NCBI GenBank assembly: GCA_047967505.1
Contig: CM106540.1
DNA length: 64,000 nucleotides
DNA from: Dipteris shenzhenensis
Taxonomy: Eukaryota > Polypodiophyta > Polypodiopsida > Gleicheniales
Strand: one strand, 5' to 3'
The position numbers and the translations under genes were made by a program. Below the pieces are notes generated by a model. That model did not search any database. It saw only the letters and a program-made list of their open reading frames with translations, and had not been told where the DNA came from. This document shows, in pieces, positions 27,001-37,193 of this stretch (positions are counted from its first letter, which is position 1; each line of letters starts with the position of its first letter).

Positions 27001-27840
27001 ATGTTTTGATATGGTTGTGCATGACACTAAGGCAGAAACGGTGTTTTATGCTTGATCCACAGTGCAAAGCATATCCGATGGGCACAATACTTTGCACACA
27101 CCTTGAACTAGGTGGAATTGACTTACATGCAAAGTGGCATTCCCATCGCATAAGTACTTGATCGGATAACACACCTAGCAGCGTGTTTTTTTACGGATGT
27201 GCATGACACTAAGGCAAAAATGGTATTTAATGTTCGATCGACCATGCAAAGCATATCCGATGGGAACAATACTTTTCCTACACCTTAACCTAGGTGGTAT
27301 TGAAATTTTCTCAAAGAGGCACACCCATCCGATAAGAACTTGGTCAGATAACATACCTAAGGGCGTGTTTTTTTATGGATGTGCATATCACTACAGGGAA
27401 AACGTTGTATAATGCGTAATCGACCATGCAGAGCGTATCCGATGGTGACAATACTTTTCACACATCTCAACCTAGTTGAAACGAACTTGCGTGGAAACTG
27501 GAGCCCGCATCCGATAAGTACTTGTTTGATTAACACACTTAGGACCGTGTTTTTTCATGGTTGTGCATGACACTAAGGCAAAAACGGGGTTTTACGCTTG
27601 ATCGACAATGCAAAGGATATCCGATGGGCACAATACTTTATACACACCTTCAACTATGTGGAATTGACTTACATGCAAAGTGGCACACCCATCCCATAAG
27701 TGCTTGATCGGATAACATACCTAGCAGGCTCGTGTTTTTTACAGATGTGCATGACACTAGAGCAAAAATAGTATTTAATGCTTGATCGACCATACAAAGG
27801 ATAACTTGGCGTGTCCTTCTGATTAGTGCTTGATCGGATA

Positions 27841-27939
27841 ACTTCTCCCGCTAATAAATTAAGTACTAATTAAAAATTATAATAAATGAGTAGATTATTA
27901 AAAAGAGACTAATATTTATGTAATTGTTGCTACTGCAGC
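27841..27939. other. Satellite edge and AT-rich spacer
   Basis: The last recognisable satellite words are CTTGATCGACCATACAAAGG and GCTTGATCGGATAACTTCTC. The sequence then changes abruptly to AT-rich unique DNA (AATAAATTAAGTACTAATT). I see no LTR end, TIR or target-site duplication at the edge, so what set the boundary is not visible. Confidence 0.7.
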
Positions 27940-28307
27940 TTGCTTGCGAATTGCTTGCGAAGGACTCTCACAAAGGAGATGGCTATAGATTTTGTTCTAG
28001 GGATGGATGTGATTTTATGTAGCAAAAGAGAAGTAGTTGCATTTGCTACAATCCATGATAGTGATCCCAATTCAGTTTGCCACTTTGAAGACTTGGCGAA
28101 GATAAGGTGGAAGTTACTGTATCAAAGATTCTTAGCGCACATGTTGAGCTAAAGTATAAATGTGGAGATATGGAAACACTTGGAGATGTTATGCCCTACA
28201 ATACATCCAACAAATCATTTATAGCATGGGACAAAGATGAGACTTATGCAACAGACATTATTCTCATGATACAAAATGGGAACCTGAAGAACCTTACAGT
28301 CTCTTAA
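27940..28307 (+). pseudogene. Degenerate coding fragment, upstream part of an unrecognised gene
   Basis: Two overlapping short reading frames (27,940-28,152 and 28,107-28,307) read together as one plausible protein if a frameshift lies near 28,110. The first contains a DFVLGMDVILCSKREVVAFA segment, the second GDVMPYNTSNKSFIAWDKD and a hydrophobic stretch near ATDIILMIQNG. I do not recognise the family. The position just upstream of the intact 28,517 ORF, on the same strand, suggests one ancestral gene with several lesions. A transposon origin is likely from the setting only. Confidence 0.4.
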
Positions 28308-28516
28308 CTTCAATTCCCAGCAAGGAAAGGTATCCAACATGGGCTCCTATACAAGAATTCAATGAGAGGTCTAACTGTGAAATAGAAGGATTAAAAGCAT
28401 TTATTACATACAAAGAGGAAATGCTCCGGAGATATCCTGATTCAAAGCCTACTTAGAGAGAACACACTACCACTGTAATTAACAAGACAAAAAATTTAAT
28501 AAAGGACCTTGAGAGA
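28308..28516 (+). other. Degenerate linker between the 27,940 and 28,517 reading frames
   Basis: Part of this stretch still reads as protein-like sequence (around 28,320-28,455), ending at an in-frame TAG at about 28,454. This supports the view that the flanking ORFs are pieces of one gene. No splice signals were convincing. Confidence 0.35.
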
Positions 28517-29092
28517 ATGCGAGGCTCAAAGGATGTCAAGGAAGAATGCAATATGTTTTGGCCAAATGTTCATAACGATTTGCACCCAGCTCCAGTCTTT
28601 GAAAATGAATTTGTATCATTACTCCCATGTCCATATTGTGGATCGAAGAAGAGAGAGTTTATGCCACAAGTAGATATAGAGGTCGATTGTTTTGTTGTGG
28701 TTCGGCCATCGGATGATGAATATGAGAATGTGAAGTTTTGGGTTGCAAAAGTAGTTGATGTGCAAAGAGATAACCAAGGGAAAGCTACAACATTTACAAC
28801 GGTATGGTATGAGCCAAAGGGCAGGAAGGAGAATATGGATAACAACACATTGTATACTAATTGTATAATGAAGGAGTGGGTCCCAAATGATGAAGCGGTC
28901 TCTCAAGTTTCGACGGAGACAATCATAGTGTCTTGGCATTCAAGGGCAAAGAAATCAAAGAAGCGCATGGGATATGAGGTAGAAGGAAAAATAAAAATAC
29001 CACAGCAAACTATTTTGCATATACACGAATATTTAAGGATGCTCGCCATGGAGGAAGTAGAAGGAGACAACGCAAATGAAGAATGTCCATGA
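28517..29092 (+). CDS. Hypothetical protein, 191 codons, probably transposon-derived
   Basis: The longest clean ORF outside low-complexity DNA in the left half. It starts MRGSKDVKEECNMFWPN and ends NANEECP with TGA. Around residues 39-42 there is a CPYC pair (PCPYCGSKKRE), which could be half of a zinc site. Residues about 54-100 contain FVVVRPSDDEYENVKFWVAK, then VVDVQRDN and TTVWYEPKG. This pattern (a charged strand, W-A-K-V, then V-x-W-Y) resembles the small beta-barrel (SH3/BAH-like) modules at the C-terminus of some transposon proteins, but that is an impression, not an identification. A KSKKR basic cluster follows near residue 152. It may be the 3' part of a larger broken gene beginning near 27,940. 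No promoter or polyadenylation signal was clear. Confidence 0.5.
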   Translation: MRGSKDVKEECNMFWPNVHNDLHPAPVFENEFVSLLPCPYCGSKKREFMPQVDIEVDCFVVVRPSDDEYENVKFWVAKVVDVQRDNQGKATTFTTVWYEPKGRKENMDNNTLYTNCIMKEWVPNDEAVSQVSTETIIVSWHSRAKKSKKRMGYEVEGKIKIPQQTILHIHEYLRMLAMEEVEGDNANEECP

Positions 29093-29218
29093 TTAAAGCT
29101 TTGTATTGAAGTCCATTGAAGGATTTTATTTGGGTACTAGGCAAGAAGCCAATCCAAGACAATTATAATCAGAGTCATCACCTCCTATGTCAAATGAGAG
29201 TCAAAATATGCAGTGGAT
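29093..29218. other. Short spacer, nothing recognised
   Basis: Unique sequence after the TGA of the 191-codon ORF and before the 175 bp tandem repeat. No motif or ORF of note. Confidence 0.5.
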
Positions 29219-29625
29219 GTCACCCAAGGGTCAAGGCTTGCCAAGACAATAGGGAGTTAATGCAGATGGCACCTGGCAAGGGACTATCACATTGAGCAAT
29301 AAGACAATGGGGAGTCAATGCACCCAAGGGGCAAGGCTTGGCAAGACAACTTGTGGGAGTTAATGTAGATGGCACCTGTATTTTGCACTGGATGTCACCC
29401 AAGGGTTAAGGCTTGGCAAGACAATAGGGAGTTAATGCAGATGGCACCTGGCAAGGGACTATCGCATTGAGCAATAAGACAATGGGGAGTCAATGCACCC
29501 AAGGGGCAAGGCTTGGCAAGACAAGTGGGAGTCAAATTATGCAGATGACACCTGGCAAGGGACTGTCATGACATTGAGCAATAAGACAATGGGGAGTCAA
29601 ATTATGCAGATGGCACGAATTGAGG
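29219..29625 (+). repeat. Tandem repeat, ~175 bp unit, about 2.3 copies with nested subrepeats
   Basis: GTCACCCAAGGG starts at 29,219 and again at 29,394, a step of 175 bp, with a third partial copy to about 29,625. Each unit contains GGCAAGGCTTGGCAAGACAA twice and CAATGGGGAGTCAATGC or GGGAGTTAATGC variants followed by AGATGGCACCTGGCAAGG. The unit is therefore itself built from two related ~85-90 bp halves. No coding function is apparent. Confidence 0.85.
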
Positions 29626-30063
29626 CTCTTTAAGAGCAACAATTTAAATTGTAAACATATGTTCAATCTATATCATTTTGGATATAAAGACTCTAGCTGA
29701 GAGGAACGTCTCTCAATGTAATCATATAATAATAGCTGTAATTGCTATTATACCTCTTTGGTTCAATACAAAACTTGGGTCTTATGGCATCATGTCTTTT
29801 TTCTATTTATCAAAAGTTTTAAAAATTTTGTGCATATTGCGAGTGACAATATTATTTTCATGAAATATTTAAGTCTCCTTTCATGGATTTATAAATTTAT
29901 CACGTCAAGGAAAAACGTCAAGGAAAAATATTAAAAATAATTAAATTAACAAATAACTTAGATATAGCTAGAATTTCTAATATAGGATTATTTCAAATTC
30001 TTGCATGTTGGTGCAAAAGTATAGATTGAAAAAACAATATTTTTATGTGAATATGATAGTGCC
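29626..30063. other. AT-rich region without recognised genes
   Basis: AT-rich sequence with short ORFs only (for example 29,678-29,863, which has a hydrophobic run but no recognisable family). No terminal repeats or RNA gene structure seen. Confidence 0.5.
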
Positions 30064-30168
30064 ACAAAGTGAACTTTTGATTTGTGAAGAATATTTTCAG
30101 AAAGTAAAATTTTGATTTGGGAAGGATATTTTCACAAAGTAAACTTTTCATTTGGGAAGGATTTTTGG
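30064..30168 (+). repeat. Three copies of a 35 bp tandem repeat
   Basis: ACAAAGTGAACTTTTGATTT starts at 30,064, a variant at 30,099 (AGAAAGTAAAATTTTGATTT) and another at 30,134 (ACAAAGTAAACTTTTCATTT). Each is followed by GGGAAGGATATTTTC or a close relative. The period is exactly 35 bp. Short minus-strand ORFs here are by-products of the repeat. Confidence 0.8.
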
Positions 30169-30264
30169 GCTTCGTCCAAAAACAACAGAAAAAGTCCAAA
30201 ATTAATGAAATAGGTGTTCAAGGGTTTTTTCATCCATAGCTAGAGGGCCTAGTTTGAGTGGGGG

Positions 30265-30392
30265 TGTTAGAGCTATAAATAGCTTGCCCTAACTCAGTCC
30301 TCAAGTGTATGTATGCCTATGATCTATGAATAGAATCAATTCCTTGGGAGAAACTCGTGTCTGTCTCTCTCCTCTTTCTCTTCCTCTCAACA
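30265..30392 (+). repeat. Putative short LTR (128 bp), copia-like
   Basis: Begins TGTTAGAGC and ends CTCTCAACA (TG...CA), directly after a purine-rich GAGTGGGGG tract that would serve as polypurine tract. It contains TATAAATAG about 10 bp from its start and a pyrimidine-rich tail. These are the usual features of a short plant copia LTR. Its orientation (+) is opposite to the adjacent copia coding remnant (-), so the two may belong to different insertions, or an inversion has occurred. No second copy was found in the window. Confidence 0.5.
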
Positions 30393-30398
30393 ATGCCA

Positions 30399-31270
30399 TT
30401 AGATGAAGGAAATGACATCAGAAGTAGAATCATTATCAAATTGAAAAGGAAAGGAGGTAAGCAAGGACTCACTATCCTCCGCATCCTCGATAGACCATGT
30501 CCCTCCCACTAATTGCTCATTGAATATGGTAGCATGACTAATTATCACCTTCTTAGAAGAGGGATCATAGAATTTATAACCTTTAGAATTAGGAGAATAT
30601 CCAACGAATATGACCTTCAAGCCAAGAGGATCTAGCTTTTTCCATGTCTCTTTTGGTACATGAATCTAAGCAATGCAACAAAAAGTTTGAAAATGTGATA
30701 CAGAAGGAGTCTGCCCTATCCAAGCTATGATTGGTATCTTACCAGAAGGTGCAGTTATAGGAAGATGATTTTGCACAAAGATGGGTGTCATAATTGCTTC
30801 TACCCAAAAGCTCTGAGATAATCCAGCATGAAGGAGCATACATTGCATAGCATCAAGAGAAGTGTGATTCTTATGCTCTGCAGCACCATTTTATTGAGGA
30901 GAGTATGGAGTAGCATATTCATTATGAATTCCAAACTCAATGCAATAATCATAAAAAAGATTAGAAATATATTCTCCACCATTGTCACTATGAAGTGTCT
31001 TGATACAAAAACCAGTATGAAGTTCCGCAGCTTATATTTATATTTCTTGAATACTGATAAGGGCTATGACTTATGTTGCAAGAGATATACAGTTGTATAT
31101 CTTGAAAAATCGTCAATGAAAGTGATGAAATACCTGTAGCAAGAATTAGATGGAGGAAAAGGTCCATATATATTAGTGTGAATGAGATCCAATAAAGAAT
31201 ATGGACGAGTTGAAGTAGATACATGAAATGGTTTTCAATGATTCTTTCCAAGAGCGCAATATTCACAGAG
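30399..31270 (-). pseudogene. copia integrase, degenerate
   Basis: Integrase core readable across several frames. The region around 31,180 has HTNIYGPFPP, where copia integrases usually have D in place of N, so the first catalytic aspartate is lost. YRYFITFIDDFSRYTT follows. Near 30,980 a HSDNGGEYI motif supplies the second aspartate. Near 30,890 the PQ-NGAAEHK motif has the glutamate but an in-frame TAA where Q is expected. The conserved C-terminal part includes VFVGYSPNSKGYKFYDP (around 30,600), typical of the segment after the copia integrase core. Non-functional. Confidence 0.8.
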
Positions 31271-31429
31271 GCCCATGTGAGGATGAGCTCAGAAATTCAT
31301 ACCATCCACAAGATCATGATGATTGATAGCACAAGTAACTTGGCAAAATCTGAATGAACAAAATGATGATGCCATAGCTTGTCTTGTGAGGAAGAGAATG
31401 ATAATTATGTAACCATTGAGATTGATATG

Positions 31430-32472
31430 TCATATTACCAATAGACCAGAATCAACAATAAAAGTGGAACCATCTTGAACTTGAAGTATCCTCTCTGGAG
31501 AGACATCAGAATAGATATGATTTGCCTCTTGATGTGTATGGGCATTGACAATAGAAGTATGTTGAGCAACATATGCTTGATTATGTTCGCGGTCATAACG
31601 CCTACACCAAAAGGATGGATGATTTCCACCACAATAATCACAAGGATAATTTTTGGATAAGCGGGGTTGCTTACTGGTAACACCATGTTCCTCATCATAT
31701 TGCCGAGCCCAACGATCAGAGATAAGATGACCATGCTTATCACAATAAGAACAATGTTTCTCAGGATGACCACCACGTCCATATTTGGAGGAAGGAAGCT
31801 TGCGAGCCACACAAGTTGTCTCTGAATCTCTACATCATCCGTTGTTATCATGACAGTTTCATGAGGGTCTTTATTATGACGCTCGAGTCATTAGGCATAC
31901 TCAATCAAAGAAATACATGTTTGATCAAAATTAATCTCATTTTTCTTGGAAAGTATGGTAACAATATTATCATATAATGGATCCTAGACTGTCAAGAAGA
32001 TAGGTTATCAATTCATTTTGTGGAATAGATGCACCAACAGTAGCAAGTTTATTGATGATATTCTTGAATGACTCAATATGAGTTGTCATAGGAGTTCCAA
32101 CTTTGTATGGATTGCTCAAAATATTATGAAGATAAAGAATCTTTGTGACAAATTTCTTCTCAAAAGTAGCAACGAGATATTACCATATAGCATGAGAAGA
32201 AGGAAAGGCAAATATATCCAACATAAGAGGATAATGTAGAGTAGATAAAATATACCGACGAGATGACTTATCACGAGAATGGCTATCACCAGAGTCAGAT
32301 TTCCATTACTCAAAGAGAGGGCCCTCGGTCTCACAAGAGCATGATTCGTAGTTGCATCAACAAGTTGGCATGGACAAGCGAGATCACCAAGAATAAGATA
32401 AAAAAGATTGTCACCTTCAAGTCTCAGTAACATCTTCATTTTCCAGCCAAAAAATCCTATGCCTTGAAACAA
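31430..32472 (-). pseudogene. copia gag with zinc-knuckle-like motifs, degenerate
   Basis: Two minus-strand frames (31,810-31,430 and 32,472-32,116) carry gag remains. The 126-codon frame holds CSYCDKHGHLISDRW, a CCHC knuckle whose last cysteine is replaced by R, and CDYCGGNHPSFWC, a second C/H-rich motif with CX2CX3HX4C spacing. The 32,472 frame reads like the N-terminal gag region but is broken. It lies upstream of the integrase on the same strand, as expected for copia. Confidence 0.65.
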
Positions 32473-32546
32473 AGGAATAGATCATTGGGCACAAGGAAAA
32501 ATATTGATGATTATAGATGTTTCCATCATGCATCAGGAAAATACGT

Positions 32547-32672
32547 TGTGTGGATAAAATTGTAAATATGTTTCCCATTTGTTGCATGCTGATGAGAGTA
32601 GATACATAGCTATGCCAATATATAGTGGGTGGTGGCTTTGAGTTATGTCACTCTCATAAAAGACTCTATACT
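32547..32672 (+). repeat. Gypsy A 5' LTR, segment shared with the 3' copy
   Basis: Begins TGTGTGGATAAAATTGTAAA and matches 60,994-61,117 through CATAAAAGACTCTATACT with a few substitutions and a 2 bp indel (GAGAGTAG against GAGTAG). The match stops where the 3' copy is truncated, so the full LTR is longer than 126 bp and its end cannot be set from this window. Confidence 0.8.
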
Positions 32673-35059
32673 TATGTAGATATTTTGTTGAGATAGTAAA
32701 TATTTTTGCGGGGACTCTTAGGAAAGGATGAGGCAAGTGTAGATGCACCAGGCATCCTAGAGCATGTAGAGTCCCTGTGTAACTAGGTTTGGGCTTGGGA
32801 TATTTTTATCTTTGGATGTGCCCTTTTGTGGTCCTTGGTGAAGGTTTTTTTTCATTGTGAGAGCTTCCCATTAGTGTGGAGTCTACATTTGTGAAGTATA
32901 TTTTCCCTAGGTGAGTGCCTATGACAAGTTTGTGGGTTTTCAAGGGCTTGAGGAGGTTTGTCATAGTGAAATTTGAAGTGGAGGTGCTAGATTTGTGCCT
33001 TGGTACTAGTATTTCTTCAGTGTGCGGGTAGAGTGGTCTTAAAAAATAATGACATGGCTTTTTTTGAAAGAAGGTAAACCATGCATGCAAGCTTGGCTAC
33101 GTGAAAGGTAAGAGGAGCTTCTGGATGGATGACCAAGTCACATACATGGAGATGCGACTCACAGGAGGATCCTAGAAGGATATGATGAGATCGGTTGGGG
33201 GGGTGTCTCTATTATGGAAACAAAAAGTACTATAGAGCAGGGAGTCCAAGCGATCGGCTGAGGGAGCTATGGAGTGCTGGAGCTTGTAAGCAACAGGGGA
33301 AGGGAGCAATCATGGTAAGCTTGGAGGCTTCTAAGGAGATGGGGGTGCAGTCGTGAGCTACAGAAGATCGTATTCCATGAGATGGGCGGGCTGGAGAGTC
33401 TGGAGGGAGAGGCTTGGAGGATGTTGTAAAGGCAGTGAAGGGCGAGGAGTTTCTAAAGTGGGTGAATGCTACAATATGCTATGGGAGCTTGGGCAATAGA
33501 GCACTAGAGGGCCTCTGGAGTTGACTGTGGTCTTTACTAATGGGCTAGATGAGCTTTGGACGTCGGGTGATCTTTGTGAGCGTGAGCAAATTAAAGCCGC
33601 CGAGTATCTCGTTGCATGAGAGAAGATGGGCAGTTGCTTGAGTCTTGGAGAACCTTGGGCGTCGCTACTATTATACCGTCATGAAAGCTTGGATGACGGG
33701 TTGTGGGCGATAGGAGGTCGTGGTCTCCAATGCTCTGTGATGACAATCTTGATTGTGCAGATGGTGCACACTGAAGTTGTAGAGATTGACTATGGCGTCA
33801 CTTTTGATTACCAGGAGGCTCCTAGATGGTAGATGGTAGAGACGTAAATACTGTGTAGGCTGAAAGAATTTGGAGGAAGTTATGTGAGTGCTCTATGTGC
33901 AGAAGAGCAGCTACAATGGATCCGGCTGTGAGAGATGGCCGGGAGCTTGCGGATAGGGGTGGCATCTTTACTACACTAAAGCTTGGAGAACCATGGGCGA
34001 CAGAAGGCAGGGTCAGGTGCTACTGTCGAGACCTTGGCTGTGGGAACTTGGAGAAGCCATGAAGGGTTATCATAGCATGAAGAATTGAGGGATAACGAGG
34101 ATGGTGTAGAGGAGAAGTGCAGGCTGGTTAGTTGTCATATAGCTTATAAGCATACAATAGTTTACAGGCGATAGTTGTAGAGAACTTGGCCGATGGAATT
34201 GCAGAGATGACGAGCAGTAACGAGCTGGTCGAAGTGTTTAGTGAACACATGGGGCTGTTCTTCAACATATGCTGCTGCGAGATGCTTTGAGTAGTCTCCT
34301 ATAGGTTGAGCGTCATCAATTATACCCTGCTTGCTAGACTTCGCACATGTTTGCATGTGAAGGAGTGCTAGCCGACCTAAACATGAATTGTTTGGGACTT
34401 GTTGCTGCATGAGTTTACTATTGGGTGCTTTCAACCACTACTTGGAGGCTGGACGACTGCATATATGGCTTGAAGTAGGCCGATTTGCTTGCTAGTGTAT
34501 ACCTGTATATTCTTGGGTGAAGAGCTCCATGAAGAGGTGAAGATAACTAATGGTTGAGGTGCTGTACAGCTGCATATGATCTCCTATAGGATGCAAATTG
34601 TACTTGGTTATTTGGGCGGTCCTCTAACTAATTTTGAGGCTACATAGAAAGGCAGATTGGTGACTTTTGCTGTCTGTAGATTTGTGGAAAATGCCATGTG
34701 CAAGTTGACTTGAATTTGGGTCCTCCAAGGCTATTTAGCAAGTTCTTTTGAGGTGGTTTGTTGTTTTCAATATTCCAAGAGTATGGTGTTGGGTTTTGAT
34801 AGAGTATGTGCTGAATGTAGAGGTGTATAGGGACGAGGATTTTGAACGAATGCCTTTACCTTGTGATTGTGTTGTTTAGTTGCTTTAAATGTGGATGAGG
34901 GTGGCTGTGAAGGCGGACTAGGCTCTATCTTTTTTTTTCATCCACGTTTTGGTGCCTTCGCGGAGGAGTTCACTTCAGTTTACAACATTGAAAGAGCAGA
35001 TGTTTTGAGTGGTGTTACAAGTAATGGGGAGAAATCTACACATGAGAGTGATTCTCTAC
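32673..35059 (+). other. Gypsy A rest of 5' LTR, leader and degenerate gag
   Basis: About 2.4 kb with only short ORFs (for example 33,626-33,832 and 34,867-35,064), none with a clear domain. It is GA-rich on the plus strand around 33,100-34,100. By position it should hold the remaining LTR, primer-binding site and most of gag. I could not identify a primer-binding site. Confidence 0.5.
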
Positions 35060-35101
35060 TGTGAGTGGTGTGGAGGGTGTGGTCACAAGAAGGATAGATG
35101 C
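35060..35101 (+). pseudogene. Gypsy A gag zinc knuckle (CCHC)
   Basis: TGT GAG TGG TGT starts a CEWCGGCGHKKDRC motif with exact CX2CX4HX4C spacing, the RNA-binding knuckle of retroviral-type gag. It sits about 220 bp before CACTA-1, and the reverse transcriptase resumes after CACTA-1. This is the best evidence that the 32.5-35.3 kb piece and the 42.9 kb piece are one element. The frame is closed soon after by stops. Confidence 0.75.
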
Positions 35102-35321
35102 ATTGAAGTCCATCTACGTGTGATCCAACTCTATGTCAGAGTGTAGAGATATCTGAAAGTGCATGAACGCAGAAGAAAGAGAGAGCGCCGATGTCTATTC
35201 CTGTGCAGGATGATTCCCTGAAGAAGGACTTGCATGATGATGTAGAGCTTATGATGTTACTCAGCCTGAATTTGATGGAGATTGTAGCAAGAGGAAGAGG
35301 CCGAGGTGTGCAAAATAGAGA

Positions 35322-35324
35322 TGC
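35322..35324. other. Candidate TGC target-site duplication, left
   Basis: TGC immediately before ACACTCTAATAAATG and again immediately after GTAGTAGTG at 42,911-42,913. Three bases match by chance once in 64, so this is supportive only. Confidence 0.4.
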
Positions 35325-35338
35325 ACACTCTAATAAAT

Positions 35339-35380
35339 GTTGCTATATAGCGACACTAGTAAACGTCGCTATATAGCGAC
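35339..35380. promoter_or_regulatory. CACTA-1 left subterminal palindrome cluster (2 copies)
   Basis: Two copies of the family palindrome: GTTGCTATATAGCGAC (one mismatch) and GTCGCTATATAGCGAC, separated by ACTAGTAAAC. The same word occurs in the middle and at the right end of the element. In maize En/Spm, short subterminal repeats bind the element-encoded TNPA; a similar role is inferred here. Confidence 0.7.
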
Positions 35381-35400
35381 AATTAACATAACTTAAAAAA

Positions 35401-35456
35401 AACATTAGTGGGACTAAACAGGGCCACAGCAAGCCCTATTCTGCCCCACTAATGTT
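35401..35456. other. Conserved inverted repeat near the left end of CACTA-1
   Basis: AACATTAGTGGG at 35,401 pairs with CCCACTAATGTT at the other end, and AACAGGGC pairs with GCCCTATT inside. The arms are about 23 bp with a few mismatches around a CACAGCAA loop. Equivalent structures lie at 59,638-59,701 and 63,748-63,797. It lies downstream of the Transposase_24-like gene, so it may be a 3' UTR stem or terminator-like structure. Confidence 0.7.
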
Positions 35457-37193
35457 TTTTTTTAGTAATTACAAAAAAAAGTTTTTTATTACAAAATTTC
35501 CCTTGCGAAAAGGGTGATACAAAATCGCTCAAATGAACTGATCGAGTGGCAGAAGCATATACATGTCGAAGATATACAACATTGTTTGTTACAAAATAAC
35601 CCTTTCAAAAAGGGTGATACAAAATCGCTCAAACAAGCCGATATACAAAAGGATATACATGGCGAAGTATATGCAAACTACTACTACTACTACTACTACT
35701 ATTGCTCATTCGAATCGTCGTCCTCCTCCTCGTCCTCGTCTTGCTGGCCTGATCCTTGGCCCTCGTGAGCTGCGCCTGATCGCTGACCCTCATGAGTTGC
35801 GCCTGGTCCCTGGCGCTTGTCATCGCTCGCCTCCAGTGATGGGACACTCGAGCTTTGACTCTAAGAGTGAAACTATATTAATTGGAAATTAGATTGGAAC
35901 TTAAAGAATAAAACAATTTAAAAAGTGAGATTACAAGTAGGAGTAGACTTATACCATGCGAGCAGCCACCTCAGCCCAATCAACCGTCGCTCCCATTGCC
36001 TCCTACTCAATAAACCACGGCTTTGTTCCTACATGAAACGCGCGTCTCGTCTCTGCATCTGTAGGAAGGTGACCCATCGCAACTTGCTGTGGACCCAATT
36101 TACGAGAGTTAGATAAAGTGCATGTAATATGTAGTAAAACAAATAGAACAATACATTAAATGAGAAGAAGTAGACTTACCACGGTTGCCTTCAATGCCAA
36201 CCGTTCGCCTGCACCAAAGTGCGAAGTACCTACGGCGTCCAACCGTCTCCTCGTAGCCCTCCTCTGACCCTTGAACATTTCGGGATCGTACCTGTTCTGC
36301 TTCTTGAAAAACCTCCAATCAGCTTTGTCTGCCCAACTGGGTTTAGCCCTCCCCTTTGTGATGGAAGTACGCAAGGTTGATCTACGATGCTTCAAGACCA
36401 AACCCATGCGCTTTCACATGTAATTCTCGTTAAACTCCCAATTTAGGGGGTTAGGGTATTTTGCTTTCAATTCATCGATGAAAGAAGTGGTGGCTCATCA
36501 ATCGCCTCATGGTGGTCATTACTGCTTTGCCCTTTTAATATGTTATTATCTCTCCAGCAGTCGTGATTTGATAGGACAGGTCCTCGATGGGGTAAGGAGG
36601 ACTCATGGTAGTGGCAGAGTCAGAGCAAGTGGTGTTTGTGTGAGCGCTTCCGGAGTGAGGAGTAGCAGTGGAAGTAGGAGAGGGCAAGGGACCTGATTGG
36701 TACTGGGGCTCGGGACCAAGTGGAGACCTGTAGGGATGTGCATGTGCTGACTCATCTACATCTTTCGAGTCAGCACAACATAAGCGACCCCTCCTACTCT
36801 TCCTTCCCTTATGATGGCCACACCCAGGTGATGACCCCTCAGTCGAAGGGACACGAGAGGATGGCTGGGTAGTAGGTCCAATCATTGGTGTAGGAGAGGG
36901 AACTGCTGAGGTCCTCTAGGATAGTAGAGAGAAGAATCTCGCTGCCTCCTCATAAGTCATTTGTGCCACAAACTCGTCAGGACTCCTGCCAAAGCCATGG
37001 GCTACTAGCAAAGGAGACCCCCGAGGGGTAGTCGCAGTGCTACATCCGAGAGGAGTTGGGCCAGGGGTAGTTGCAGGGGTAGGCCCTTGAGGTGTCGCCT
37101 GAGGGGAATCAAAGTCCTCTAGAGAATAGAGATCATGATGTCTCCTCCTACGAGGGTTTCCGTACTCATCGGACGTGCGACGTGATCCCATGC

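Larger units (their letters stand above)
1..27840. repeat. Satellite array, ~182 bp monomers in an A-B-C trimeric higher-order unit
   Basis: Tandem array filling the first 27.8 kb and running off the left edge. The GATCGAC-like anchor recurs at 548, 730, 912, 1094, 1277 and so on, giving steps of 181-183 bp and about 150 monomers. Type A has CTTGATCGACAATGC and ACTAGGTGGAATTGACTTAC. Type B has CTCGATCGACCATGC and GGTGGTATTGAAATGTTCT. Type C has GATGGTGACAATACTTTGC and GAAACGGACTTGCGTGC followed by a CCCCC tract. The order A-B-C repeats with a ~546 bp period. Each monomer carries a T6-T8 tract and most carry an A5-A6 tract. No gene or other element interrupts it. The length is in the usual range of plant centromeric satellites, but a centromeric role is inference only. 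Confidence 0.97.
30393..32546 (-). mobile_element. Ty1/copia retrotransposon remnant (gag to integrase), inverted
   Basis: Minus-strand remnant with gag-like sequence at 32,472-32,116, zinc-knuckle-like motifs near 31,600-31,780, then a GAG-pre-integrase and integrase region at about 31,400-30,400. No reverse transcriptase or RNase H follows, so the 3' half is missing at 30,393, where the LTR-like piece begins. On the other side it is cut at 32,546 by the start of the Gypsy A LTR. Domain order (gag, integrase before any RT) is the copia order. Many frameshifts and stops show it is long dead. Confidence 0.85.

Noticed and set aside
103-27570. Scores of 60-136 codon ORFs on both strands in the satellite, many with recurring peptides such as MLDRPCKGYPMGT
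   Set aside because: They are the same repeat read in several frames. 182 is not a multiple of three, frames open and close by monomer type, and both strands give equally long ORFs. No coding bias or domain.
1-27840. CENP-B box or telomere-repeat content in the satellite
   Set aside because: No match to the CENP-B consensus core and no TTTAGGG-type runs were seen by eye. The ATGCAAAGCAT dyad is reported instead.
33626-33832. 68-codon ORF as a gene in the Gypsy A leader
   Set aside because: No domain, no supporting homologous piece in the window, and length expected by chance in GC-balanced sequence.
36156-36318. Short minus ORF 36,109-36,318 in another frame over the Transposase_24-like exon
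   Set aside because: It is the shadow of the conserved frame 36,407-36,156 (SHFGAGERLAL region).
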